Shown here piece after piece: positions 48,889 to 58,393 of a DNA stretch of 64,000 bases. Below the pieces are notes generated by a model. The model did no database searches and was not told the origin of the DNA. It saw nothing but the letters and a program-made list of their open reading frames with translations. How positions within the stretch are numbered: the stretch's first letter is position 1; the number at the start of each line of letters is the position of its first letter. Origin of the DNA: Gammaproteobacteria bacterium (lineage in GTDB: Bacteria; Pseudomonadota; Gammaproteobacteria; Pseudomonadales; Pseudohongiellaceae). The position numbers and the translations under genes are program-made. The stretch is from contig JAGYKB010000004.1 in the NCBI GenBank assembly GCA_018401885.1, positions 90,993-154,992 on the forward strand, in the 5' to 3' direction.

Positions 48889-51800
48889 TTTATGTCTGCA
48901 AGGCGAGATTTTATCTTCTCGCCGACGGCGCGAGGTGAAAATTCGGCTTCGATAAACTCCTTTGCTCTAGTGCCGAGTTCTCGTGCGAAGTCAGGATCAT
49001 CGGCGAGCCTTCTCATTGCAGCGCTGGCCTGTTCTAAAGACGGATCTGCCCAACGCTGACCTTTCAGATATGGGCCATAGTCTTGCGCTAAGGTAATCAA
49101 TTCATAATCGATCGGTATGCAATGGCTGGCGTCGGTGTAATCAGTCGATCCAGACCAATTGGTAACAATGACGCTTTTTCCCAAGCTCATTGCTTCTGCA
49201 GGACCTAGGCCGAACCCTTCGGATCGATGCAGCGAAACAAAACAGTCGACGGCGTTGATGAGTGAGTCGATCTCAGATTTACTATGGTCGTCTGTCAATA
49301 CGATTATGTTGCGGCGCGTTCCGATGATTTCTCTCAGAGCAATCATCGACTCGTCTGTCGCATTGTTAACTTTGAGGACGAGAGTTGCGCTCTCATCTTC
49401 GGCATCGAATGCAGCGATAAAGGCATTAAGTGCAGCTTTTGGATTTTTGCGTTCAGCCATGCTGCGTGTGTCGTACATCGCGAGAAAGATGAACGGCTCT
49501 TTGGGAAGGCCAAAGTAGTCTCGATCAAAGGATTCGACAGGACTCGGCGCTACACAGTGAGGAATGCACACGACGGGTTTAGTCGTTTCCGACGAGATCG
49601 CTTGGCGCACAAATTCCGACGGCACCCAAATTTCATCGACTTCGTCGAGCGCAGGGCGCCATCCCTCGGGCATTGTTTCGAGTTCCCACGCCCAGTAAGC
49701 AATGTGATAGCTTTTTTCTAACAAGAATGCAGGAATTGTCGCGCGAGCGAGGTGGAGGTAATCGGCATTTATATGCCACAGCGTAACGGAGAAGGGCGCG
49801 TCGCTGCATTCTTTATGCTGCCATGAAAGGTCGCCCATGCGTGCGGGGTTTTCGCGTTCAAAATTTATAATGCCAAATTCGATCTCTGCTGCCGCGAGTG
49901 CACGCGCGTCAGATCGAGCGCCTTCACCTAACCCCATTTCTGCACGAATATAACCAATTAGATTAACGCCCTTTAAAGGCGGTGTATCGATGGAGGACGC
50001 TGCGCTGTGATCAGCTTTATCTGCTCTCGCTAGCATGTCGTTTGACAGCCTTAATTCTGCTCGGCAGTCGACGCCTTCTAAGGTTAAGTTTGGATTGTAG
50101 TATTCGTCGCCAGCGCGCAGCACGTCTCCCCATTTTTCCCACATGCGTATTTCATCTTCCTTGGGCACGTGTGTTTTTCGAGAAATACTCTCGTGGTGAA
50201 CGAGTGCGCAGCGGGGTGTCCAGATATTGACTAGGCCTGCCTGCTTTAACCTTAAGCATAGGTCTACGTCGTTGCTCACCACAGCCAGGCTCTCATCGAA
50301 ACCGTCTACCGCATCAAACTTCTCTCTACTAACCATTAAGCATGCGCCGGTATTCGCAGACACCTCTCTAACAAGATTATGCAGATTCCCACGTAGCTCA
50401 TTGCTTGGTGACATTTTGTGAAATAGATGAAGGCCACCGCCACCTGAATTGATGAGGAATACGCCGGCATGCTGCAACTGACCCTCAGGGTAATAGAGCA
50501 GCGCACCGACTGTGCCAACAGCAGGCCGCTGCGCCTGCTTTACAAGTTCGGTGAGCCAGCTTGCTTCGATAATTTCAACGTCGTCATTGAGAAAAAGGAG
50601 GAGCTCTCCATTGGACTCGCGAGCGCCGAGATTATTCAGGCGCGGCCAATTGAAGTCGAAATCGCACTCAATTACGGTCAATCCCTTTTCAACAAGATAG
50701 AGAATCCCCTCGGGATTTTTCCCGCGGCTATTATCGAGCATGACCACTTCGAAATTCGGATAGTCTGTAAGCGAAAGTAGCGTCTCAATACAAGGTTCGA
50801 TTACAGCAAGCTTGGCCATAGTAGGAATAATAATGCTGACACGAGGCGTCGTTGTTAAAGGCCGGTCAACATAGCGAACCGGCTTAGAGCCATCGCTGGG
50901 GCAATGTTCAAGCAGTTTGCATCCTGGCTCTTTCTCTTCGAGGAAATTGCTCGCCCATAAAGACTCGGTGCCGCGCGCTGCGTCTGGCGTTGATATTTCC
51001 GACCAAAGAACCTCAGGCACTCGCGCTACTTTCCCTGCTGCGTTACCCAGTTCGAGCAGAAGGCGATAGCGCAGCGTCGCGATGGTCTGCGGGTTATTGC
51101 TGATAACATCGGTTAGCGATTTGAGTAAAGTCTCGGTGTTAATGCGCTCGAAAAGCTCAGCCGAGAACAGATAGACACCTCCGATGTAGTTCCTACCTAA
51201 AAGGTGTTCGGAGGACCAGCCAAATGTAAACTCGGGGTTTGTCTGAATGCCATTCGAATCAAGATGATCGTGGTCTGAATAGACAAGTTCTGCACCAGCA
51301 TTTTCGCGAAGGGCTGTTAAAGACTGCAGTGCGTGTGCGGCAAGTCTTTCCGCTCTATCAGCAATTAGTAACGCATCGGCCGATTTGGCTACTTTAGATA
51401 GGTTGCGCAGTAACGCGTCAGCGTACTCTCGAGACTCATGATCGCTTGCAATCATGCAAACGACGGCGGCGACCGCGGAATTGGTCTGGAGTGACGAAAC
51501 GTAGGCATCAAGTTCGGCGTCATGTTGTTCTGCCAGGACCATTACAGCAATTCGATTCGATGCTACCGGATTTTTCTCGAAGTGGTGTGCAGCGACCTGT
51601 TGCCGGTCGCTAAGCCAAAGTTGATAAATTTCAGTGCTAGTAAAGTTAACCACCTCACGCTCGAGCGATACTCTGTCCGAGCCGTTGTCGAAGGTAACAG
51701 TTAAGGTGAACCGGCCCTGTGGCAAGAAGCGTTTTTCGAAGGTTTCGCGAAAACCAGAATTGCGAGCTTCGGCAGTTGCTCGGAAAGAGGCAGCGACATC

Positions 51801-53168
51801 GTCTCGCAGCAGGTTCGGCTCGAATGTGCGGTAGAGTCTCTTGTTAACCGAAACGGAAATCTTAATGTCGCTGCCCGCCGAGAATGCCCATCCGGTTAGG
51901 GTTAAATCTCCGTCGACTAGTTGAATGTCTGGGCCCGGTGAGTCCACGCTGCATTTAATTTTGCTTGGTGATCTTTTAGTTGGCGCTGTGTTTACTGAGG
52001 AGTTTTTGGGCGTCTCGGCTGTGACCCTGTTATAGGGGACGGCTGTTGAGCGCGAGACAAGACTCTTCACCCTTCTTGAAATATAGCGGTAGGGTTTGGT
52101 GATTCGCCACGAGAATGAATTGAGTATGGCAGTGAGATACTGTGACAGATTCTTGTTCTCTTGCGCCAAATTTTCTAGGCCGCGGCGTAATTCATCTGTC
52201 GCTTGCTGCAGAGAATTAATCTGAGTTTGAAGGTTATTGGCATGTGCCTGCGCTTCCGCGCGTTGCTTTACAAGGGTCTCGTCAAAGGCGGCTCGTTCCT
52301 TATCAAAACTAGCAACAAGTTCGCACCTTGCCTCCTCTGCCTCCGCGCCGAGCTGCTGTAACGCCGCCTGATACTCCTCCTGCGAGAGACGCAGATGTTT
52401 GTGCAGGTCTGCTATTTCGTCCGAGGAGTCAAAGGTGCCGAAAACTTGATTGAGTTCTGCGGGAGTCCAAGTGGGCGCCCATTTGCCAAGGACTTTCGCT
52501 CGCCATTTAGCGCTGGGGCTTTCGGCTTCGTATTTTTCTCGCTCGGTCTCTACGGCCGTCTCGGAATCCCCACCCGCTCTATAGAAGGCAGTGACTTTGT
52601 CTACATGATAGAAGCTGCCGTGTTGGGCGACCTGTAACCAAAAATCCCAGTCTTCATAGATATCGAGACTCTCATCTACGCGGCAGCCAGCAGTTAAAAC
52701 TCGGCTTCTAAAAAGCACGGAGTGAATTGGCATGAAGTTGTCGCGCCTTAGAAACGCAACATCGAATTCGCGGGAGAAGAACTCATCGAGCAACTCACCG
52801 CTGGCCGACGTGCGCTGAGTGTTACTGTAAGCGGCTATCGCCGTTCGATTATTCGTTAGCGCATGAAGCAGATTTTCTATGTGTGTTTCAGAGACCCAAT
52901 CGTCATCATCTAGGAACATAACGAAGTCGCCGTTCACTGCAGAGAGCCCTGCGTTGGCTGCTTTCGGTCTACTCAGCGGAGAACCAGTGGACACAAGCCT
53001 CTGGTCTGATCCAAGCTCGAGCGACGGCAAACCGTCCCCGCGGGCATCGACGATAAGTGTCTCAAGATTTGTATGACTTTGGGCAGCAATCGATGCGAGC
53101 GCCTCGACAAGTTCCGGTCGTCCGACGGTGCGAACGACAATGGAGACAAGAGGCAGCGCGGCAGTCAC
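48885..53168 (-). CDS. Very large (1427 aa) multidomain glycosyltransferase: GT2, coiled coil, degenerate GT2-like, GT2, GT4
   Basis: VSIVVRTVGRPELVEALASIAAQ...FLDDDDW; QQLGAEAEEAR coiled coil; VSIIIPTMAKLAVIEPCIETLLSLT...LLFLNDDVE; C-terminal EGFGLGPAEAMSLGKSVIVTNWSGSTDY. Confidence 0.9.
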   Translation of the reverse strand: MTAALPLVSIVVRTVGRPELVEALASIAAQSHTNLETLIVDARGDGLPSLELGSDQRLVSTGSPLSRPKAANAGLSAVNGDFVMFLDDDDWVSETHIENLLHALTNNRTAIAAYSNTQRTSASGELLDEFFSREFDVAFLRRDNFMPIHSVLFRSRVLTAGCRVDESLDIYEDWDFWLQVAQHGSFYHVDKVTAFYRAGGDSETAVETEREKYEAESPSAKWRAKVLGKWAPTWTPAELNQVFGTFDSSDEIADLHKHLRLSQEEYQAALQQLGAEAEEARCELVASFDKERAAFDETLVKQRAEAQAHANNLQTQINSLQQATDELRRGLENLAQENKNLSQYLTAILNSFSWRITKPYRYISRRVKSLVSRSTAVPYNRVTAETPKNSSVNTAPTKRSPSKIKCSVDSPGPDIQLVDGDLTLTGWAFSAGSDIKISVSVNKRLYRTFEPNLLRDDVAASFRATAEARNSGFRETFEKRFLPQGRFTLTVTFDNGSDRVSLEREVVNFTSTEIYQLWLSDRQQVAAHHFEKNPVASNRIAVMVLAEQHDAELDAYVSSLQTNSAVAAVVCMIASDHESREYADALLRNLSKVAKSADALLIADRAERLAAHALQSLTALRENAGAELVYSDHDHLDSNGIQTNPEFTFGWSSEHLLGRNYIGGVYLFSAELFERINTETLLKSLTDVISNNPQTIATLRYRLLLELGNAAGKVARVPEVLWSEISTPDAARGTESLWASNFLEEKEPGCKLLEHCPSDGSKPVRYVDRPLTTTPRVSIIIPTMAKLAVIEPCIETLLSLTDYPNFEVVMLDNSRGKNPEGILYLVEKGLTVIECDFDFNWPRLNNLGARESNGELLLFLNDDVEIIEASWLTELVKQAQRPAVGTVGALLYYPEGQLQHAGVFLINSGGGGLHLFHKMSPSNELRGNLHNLVREVSANTGACLMVSREKFDAVDGFDESLAVVSNDVDLCLRLKQAGLVNIWTPRCALVHHESISRKTHVPKEDEIRMWEKWGDVLRAGDEYYNPNLTLEGVDCRAELRLSNDMLARADKADHSAASSIDTPPLKGVNLIGYIRAEMGLGEGARSDARALAAAEIEFGIINFERENPARMGDLSWQHKECSDAPFSVTLWHINADYLHLARATIPAFLLEKSYHIAYWAWELETMPEGWRPALDEVDEIWVPSEFVRQAISSETTKPVVCIPHCVAPSPVESFDRDYFGLPKEPFIFLAMYDTRSMAERKNPKAALNAFIAAFDAEDESATLVLKVNNATDESMIALREIIGTRRNIIVLTDDHSKSEIDSLINAVDCFVSLHRSEGFGLGPAEAMSLGKSVIVTNWSGSTDYTDASHCIPIDYELITLAQDYGPYLKGQRWADPSLEQASAAMRRLADDPDFARELGTRAKEFIEAEFSPRAVGEKIKSRLADIN

Positions 53169-53171
53169 GAG

Positions 53172-53978
53172 CTAGTTCGACCTGTGTAAGATGGCACCGA
53201 CGACATGGCCGATGAAATCCAGGAACAGGGTATCAAGGCTAGTATTGAAATAGTCTTCGGACTCGTTGCCAAGCGCAAGTAGCGCGATTATTTCGGACTC
53301 GTGCATTATCGGGCAGAGCGCGGTCGACCCAACGCGGCTGCTCGTTGTGCCGAATAGATTCTCGATGCTGCTACGAGGTATCGCACCGCAATGCGTGCGC
53401 CTGAGGCGGAACACGTCGGCGAACTCTTCGGCAAGCTTTTCGGCATTCTCTGTGCGCACACCTTCGGAAATTTTAAGTCCCGGGCGCGCAACGACAATAA
53501 TTTCGCAGGCATCGACACTACCCAGGGCAGTGAGTTTGTCTTGTGTGATTTCTGCGACTTCTGTTGCATCCCTTGCACGTAAAAGGGAGAGAACCAAATC
53601 ACGGGTGACATCAAAAAGTTGATCGTTGTCGCGGGCATTGGCCAGCAGGGAGCCTAATTTTTGTCGTGCCTCTTGACCGCGTTCACGAAGAATAACCACC
53701 TGCCGTTCGAGAAGCGATATCGCCTTGCCGCTCTCATGAGGGAGTGTAAGATCAGCGAGTAGCTCAGTTTGGCTTTGGAAAAACTCAGGGTGGGAGCGCA
53801 AATAATCGGCAACCTGTGTGGCGCTGAGTTCCTGCGGGGAATTCTTCGCTGGCGTTTTACTCTCTGCGTGGTTCTCGTTTTCTAAGGCATTCGATGTGTC
53901 AGCAGGTTTTGTGCTCTTAGAGGAGTTTACGTCTGTCACCTTTGCCGAGTCGCTCGCCGTAGTTACTTTGTCGGTCAT
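53172..53978 (-). CDS. DUF484 family protein
   Basis: VADYLRSHPEFFQSQTELLADLTLPHESGKAISLLERQVVILRER; adjacent to dapF. Confidence 0.92.
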   Translation of the reverse strand: MTDKVTTASDSAKVTDVNSSKSTKPADTSNALENENHAESKTPAKNSPQELSATQVADYLRSHPEFFQSQTELLADLTLPHESGKAISLLERQVVILRERGQEARQKLGSLLANARDNDQLFDVTRDLVLSLLRARDATEVAEITQDKLTALGSVDACEIIVVARPGLKISEGVRTENAEKLAEEFADVFRLRRTHCGAIPRSSIENLFGTTSSRVGSTALCPIMHESEIIALLALGNESEDYFNTSLDTLFLDFIGHVVGAILHRSN

Positions 53979-54056
53979 CGCTATCTGTTTCCTATTTATT
54001 TCTTTCAGTAGCAGGAGCGCGGATCGCGGATATCGACCGCAGCCCGCTACACTGCG

Positions 54057-54926
54057 TTAATTATCGGGCAATTCGAGTGTGCCTTCGTAGACAGTAGTTG
54101 CAGGCCCTGTCATTAGAACTGGCGCCCCGTCTCCTTGCCATTCAATTATTAGTCTGCCGCCGCGGACCTGCACCTCTACGGGCGACGACAGCAATCCCTG
54201 TCTACAACCGCTAACGACCGCTGCGCAGGCGCCTGTGCCGCATGCGAGCGTCTCGCCCGAGCCGCGCTCGAAGACGCGAAGACGAATGCGCTGATCCTCC
54301 ATTATCTGCATAAATCCGACATTGACGCCCTTCGGGAAACTACTGTGCGCACCGAGCGCTTCACCGAGACCTGCTACGTCCACCGCGTCTAGGTTACTCA
54401 CCACGATAACCGCATGTGGATTCCCCATCGACAGCGCCTCGAACTCAATGCGCTCGGTTTTTGATGAGGTCATAATTTCGCAAGAGTAGCGGCCAAAGTC
54501 TTCGCGCGCCACCTGATCTGACGCAAAAGGCAGACTTGCCGGAGCGAAGTCGGGTTCCCCCATGTTGACCGTAACCTCGCCAGAGTCCGATAACTTAAGA
54601 CTCAGCAGTCGATTGACCGTTTCAACTTTGATCGGGTTCTTTTTGGTCAAACCCTTCTCATGTACATACTTAGCAAAACAGCGCGCGCCGTTGCCGCAGT
54701 GCTCCACTTCGCTGCCGTCCCGATTGAAAATGCGGTAGCGGAAATCGGCGTCTGGTCGAGTCGCAGGCTCAATCTGCAAGAGTTGGTCGAAACCGATACC
54801 GAGCTTCCTGTCGGCAAATAGCGCGATCTGCTCAGCGCTCAGGCTGTACGGTTGCGAAACACAGTCCACAACCATAAAGTCGTTACCTAGGCCGTGCATT
54901 TTTGTAAAGGGTAGTCGCATTATCAA
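54057..54926 (-). CDS. dapF: Diaminopimelate epimerase
   Basis: FTKMHGLGNDFMVVDC; HCGNGARCFAKYV; ACGTGACAAVVSG. Confidence 0.97.
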   Translation of the reverse strand: MIMRLPFTKMHGLGNDFMVVDCVSQPYSLSAEQIALFADRKLGIGFDQLLQIEPATRPDADFRYRIFNRDGSEVEHCGNGARCFAKYVHEKGLTKKNPIKVETVNRLLSLKLSDSGEVTVNMGEPDFAPASLPFASDQVAREDFGRYSCEIMTSSKTERIEFEALSMGNPHAVIVVSNLDAVDVAGLGEALGAHSSFPKGVNVGFMQIMEDQRIRLRVFERGSGETLACGTGACAAVVSGCRQGLLSSPVEVQVRGGRLIIEWQGDGAPVLMTGPATTVYEGTLELPDN

Positions 54927-54927
54927 G

Positions 54928-56226
54928 TTATCGGCCGGTTGCCGATTCGCTATCGGGCTGGCTTTCGGCGCCTAATTGCAATCGTGACTCGAGGGACAGC
55001 TGGTATTCAATTGTCTCCCTCGCGCGAACAATCTGAAATTCCTTGCCATCTACCATCACCTCAGCGACGCGGTTTCGGGTGTTGTAATTGGAACTCATCA
55101 CGAAGCCGTAGGCACCCGCAGAGCGCACTGCCAAAAGGTCGCCAGCCGTTATTCTGAGCGGACGATCTTTACCCAGAAAGTCGCCAGATTCACACACAGG
55201 CCCGACGACATCGAACTGTAGTTCTGGACGCGATTTGTCAGCGTTCAATTCGACCGGAATGATCTTCTGCCATGCGCCATAAAGAGCTGGTCGCAAAAGA
55301 TCGTTCATCGCGCCATCGACGATGGCAAAATTCTTATGTTCATTACATTTGATGTATTCGACGCGCGTAACAAATACACCTGCATTCGCCGCGATTGAGC
55401 GCCCGGGCTCGACCATGAGTGTTAGATTGCGTGAGGCGAAACGACCGCGGACCGCAGCAATCAGTTCATCTGGCAAGGGAGGCTCTTCGCCATCATAAGG
55501 GACACCGAGACCGCCGCCCATGTCGAAATGCTTGAGATGAATACCTTCCGCCGCCAGTGCATCGACCATGGCGAGTAGCCGATCGATAGCGTCGAGGAAT
55601 GGCGCAACACTCGTAAGCTGCGAGCCTATGTGGCAGTCGATACCGACTAACTCGATTCCCGGCAGGGTGGCTGCGTGGCGATAAACACCGAGGGCTGCGC
55701 CGCTTGCAATGCCGAATTTATTCTCCTTGAGTCCGGTTGAGATGTAAGGGTGCGTGCCGGCATCAACGTCTGGATTCACCCGAAGTGAAATAGGCGCAAC
55801 AACGCCAGCAGCTGTCGCGATGCGGCTGATACGTTCGAGCTCTGCTTCAGATTCGACGTTAAAACAATAGATACCGACGTCAAGAGCGAAGCGGATCTCT
55901 TCTTCAGTTTTTCCAAGGCCCGAAAAAATCGTTTTCTTAGGGTCGCCGCCTGCGCGAAGGACGCGCTGTAGTTCTCCGCCTGAGACAATGTCGAAACCCG
56001 CGCCTAGCCTAGCGAGAACATCAAGCACCGCGAGGTTTGAGTTAGCCTTAACGGCGAAGCAAATCATACTAGGCTGATCGTCGAGTGCTTTTTCATACGC
56101 ACGATAATGACGTTCGAGAGTTGCGCGTGAGTAAACATAGCAAGGCGTACCAACGGCCTCAGCGATCTGTGAGAGCGGCAGATCTTCGGCGAAGAGGCTC
56201 TCACCTCGATAATTAAAATGATCCAT
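54928..56226 (-). CDS. lysA: Diaminopimelate decarboxylase
   Basis: GTPCYVYSRATLERHYRAYEKAL; FAVKANSN; FDIVSGGEL. Confidence 0.97.
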   Translation of the reverse strand: MDHFNYRGESLFAEDLPLSQIAEAVGTPCYVYSRATLERHYRAYEKALDDQPSMICFAVKANSNLAVLDVLARLGAGFDIVSGGELQRVLRAGGDPKKTIFSGLGKTEEEIRFALDVGIYCFNVESEAELERISRIATAAGVVAPISLRVNPDVDAGTHPYISTGLKENKFGIASGAALGVYRHAATLPGIELVGIDCHIGSQLTSVAPFLDAIDRLLAMVDALAAEGIHLKHFDMGGGLGVPYDGEEPPLPDELIAAVRGRFASRNLTLMVEPGRSIAANAGVFVTRVEYIKCNEHKNFAIVDGAMNDLLRPALYGAWQKIIPVELNADKSRPELQFDVVGPVCESGDFLGKDRPLRITAGDLLAVRSAGAYGFVMSSNYNTRNRVAEVMVDGKEFQIVRARETIEYQLSLESRLQLGAESQPDSESATGR

Positions 56227-56249
56227 CGTTTGGTCTCTGAGTCGCTTTG

Positions 56250-56366
56250 CTATTGCAACTGCGCGTTAATTGCTGAAGGTTGTTCGGGTCGCGTGAGGCC
56301 GCCTTTCTGCCCGCAGCCGCCAAGCAGACTCGTGAATAAACAGAAAATAAGCAGAGCTCGGGTCAT
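56250..56366 (-). CDS. lptM: Small lipoprotein LptM/YifL-like (38 aa)
   Basis: Read directly from the reverse strand: MTRALLIFCLFTSLLGGCGQKGGLTRPEQPSAINAQLQ*; LLGGC lipobox and GCGQKGGLTRP signature; adjacent to lysA-dapF; absent from the ORF track (<60 aa). Confidence 0.9.
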   Translation of the reverse strand: MTRALLIFCLFTSLLGGCGQKGGLTRPEQPSAINAQLQ

Positions 56367-56717
56367 GCCGGCCTGCTTTGGTGGCAACTGTCGATCGTCA
56401 CTTGATCGTCTGCAAAATCCCTGCATGGTGTTTTCGGCCTCTCATAAACTCTGGTTTCAAACAGTAGCCCGGATTGAAATCCAAGCTAAAAACAGGCGCC
56501 TTTCCGACGCGGACGAGCAACAGAAGTATAACTGTGAGAACCGAATAAACCCAGATCAAAGTCGAGGGTGCCTGCGCGAGAGGCGTGCTAACAGGGCAAC
56601 CTAGCCCAATCTTTCGCGAGGATCCCCTATTCCCTTGAAAATAGTCATCCCCGCACCTATATTCCCTCGGTCTGCGTGCGAAGGCACTCACTGCTCAACA
56701 AAAAAGGAAGACAAGCG

Positions 56718-57653
56718 ATGATTGAGATTACTCATCTAAGCAAAAAGTTCGAGCAATTTACCGCCGTCGATGACCTCAGTTTCAAGGTCGCTGAAGGCGA
56801 GGTGCTCGGGTTTCTCGGTCCTAATGGCGCTGGGAAATCGACAACGATGAAGATTATTACCGGCTTTCTTGCCCCAACTTCAGGCTCGGTAACGGTCGAT
56901 GGCCACAATCTTGCAACAGACGCACTCGCCGCTAAGGCGCTGATGGGCTATCTGCCCGAGGGCGCGCCGTCGTATGGTGATATGACGACACTTGATTTTC
57001 TCCGCTTTGTGGGCGAGGTTCGTGGCTACCGCGGGGATGAGCTCGTTAAGCGAGTTGGGCGTGTGCTTTCGGAGGTCGAGCTCACGAAGGTCGCAATGCA
57101 GAAAATTGAAACGCTGTCGAAGGGATTTAAACGCAGAGTTGGCCTAGCACAAGCGATTATGCACGACCCGAAGGTATTGATTCTGGATGAGCCAACCGAT
57201 GGCCTGGACCCTAATCAGAAGCAACATGTACGCGAACTAATAAAAAACCTTGCCCGCGATAAAATTGTCATCATCTCAACTCATATACTCGAAGAGGTCT
57301 CCGCGGTTTGTACGCGGGCGGTGATCATCACACAGGGACGATTGGTCGCCGATGGGACGCCCGCTGAGCTCGAAGCGAGTTCCAAATATCATCAAGCCGT
57401 AAGTTTGCGCTTGGCGCAGCCCACCGACGTGAGCGTCCATCTCGATTCGCTCGCGGATGTCGCCGGCATCGAGATTGACGCCGAGGACGTGCTCAACATG
57501 CGCATATTGGCGCGTCCAGGCAAGTCGATTTATGGTCAGGTCGCAACACTCGCACAGGAACAAAACTGGCCGGTTGCGGAAATGACGGTGGCACGAGGAC
57601 AGCTAGAGGATGTTTTCAAACAAGTAACCGCAGGAGGAGTACGCCGTGGGTAA
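56718..57653 (+). CDS. ABC transporter ATP-binding protein (GldA-like)
   Basis: LGPNGAGKSTTMKIITGFL; LSKGFKRRVGLAQAIMHDPKVLILDEPTDGLDPNQ. Confidence 0.93.
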   Translation: MIEITHLSKKFEQFTAVDDLSFKVAEGEVLGFLGPNGAGKSTTMKIITGFLAPTSGSVTVDGHNLATDALAAKALMGYLPEGAPSYGDMTTLDFLRFVGEVRGYRGDELVKRVGRVLSEVELTKVAMQKIETLSKGFKRRVGLAQAIMHDPKVLILDEPTDGLDPNQKQHVRELIKNLARDKIVIISTHILEEVSAVCTRAVIITQGRLVADGTPAELEASSKYHQAVSLRLAQPTDVSVHLDSLADVAGIEIDAEDVLNMRILARPGKSIYGQVATLAQEQNWPVAEMTVARGQLEDVFKQVTAGGVRRG

Positions 57654-58380
57654 TCTCAGCGTCATCTTCAAGCGCGAGTTAGCAAGCTATTTTGCGACGC
57701 CGCTTGCCTATATCTTTATTGTTATTTTTCTGATTACAAACGGTATTTTCACGTTTGAACTCGGGGGCTTCTATCTTCGTGGACAAGCTGACTTATTGCC
57801 GTTTTTTAGTTTTCATCCTTGGCTTTACTTGTTCATGGTTCCTGCAATAGCAATGACACTGTGGGCTGACGAGCGCAAAACCGGCACGATCGAGTTGCTG
57901 CTCACGCTCCCCGTGCGCCTCAAAGATGCAGTGCTCGGAAAATTCCTTGCCGCGTGGGCTTTGATGGGAATTGCGCTTGCGCTGACGTTCCCTATTTGGA
58001 TCACAGTCAATTACCTCGGCGATCCTGATAACGGCGTAATATTCGCGGCTTACCTCGGCAGTTGGTTTATGGCCGGTGGCTTTTTGGCGATTGGCTCTTG
58101 CATGTCGGCGGCGACAAAGAATTCCGTTATTGCGTTTATTCTAACCGTTAGCCTCTGCTTCGTTTTTGTGATCATGGGATCACCTATCCTGCTTGAAGCT
58201 TTCCCCGCATGGGTACCACAGGTTGTGGTGGATGCCTTCGCAGCGATGGGGTTCTTGACACACTATGATTCTATCGCCAAAGGCGTATTGGACCTCCGCG
58301 ACATGTTGTTCTTTGCCGTATTTATTGGCGCATGGCTCGTTGCGAGCGCTATCGTTATTGAAATCAAGAAAGCAAACTAG
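57646..58380 (+). CDS. ABC transporter permease (GldF-like)
   Basis: FKRELASYFATPLAYIFIVIFLITNG; six TM; overlaps the ATPase. Confidence 0.92.
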   Translation: MGNLSVIFKRELASYFATPLAYIFIVIFLITNGIFTFELGGFYLRGQADLLPFFSFHPWLYLFMVPAIAMTLWADERKTGTIELLLTLPVRLKDAVLGKFLAAWALMGIALALTFPIWITVNYLGDPDNGVIFAAYLGSWFMAGGFLAIGSCMSAATKNSVIAFILTVSLCFVFVIMGSPILLEAFPAWVPQVVVDAFAAMGFLTHYDSIAKGVLDLRDMLFFAVFIGAWLVASAIVIEIKKAN

Positions 58381-58393
58381 GAGGAGACTGCAG

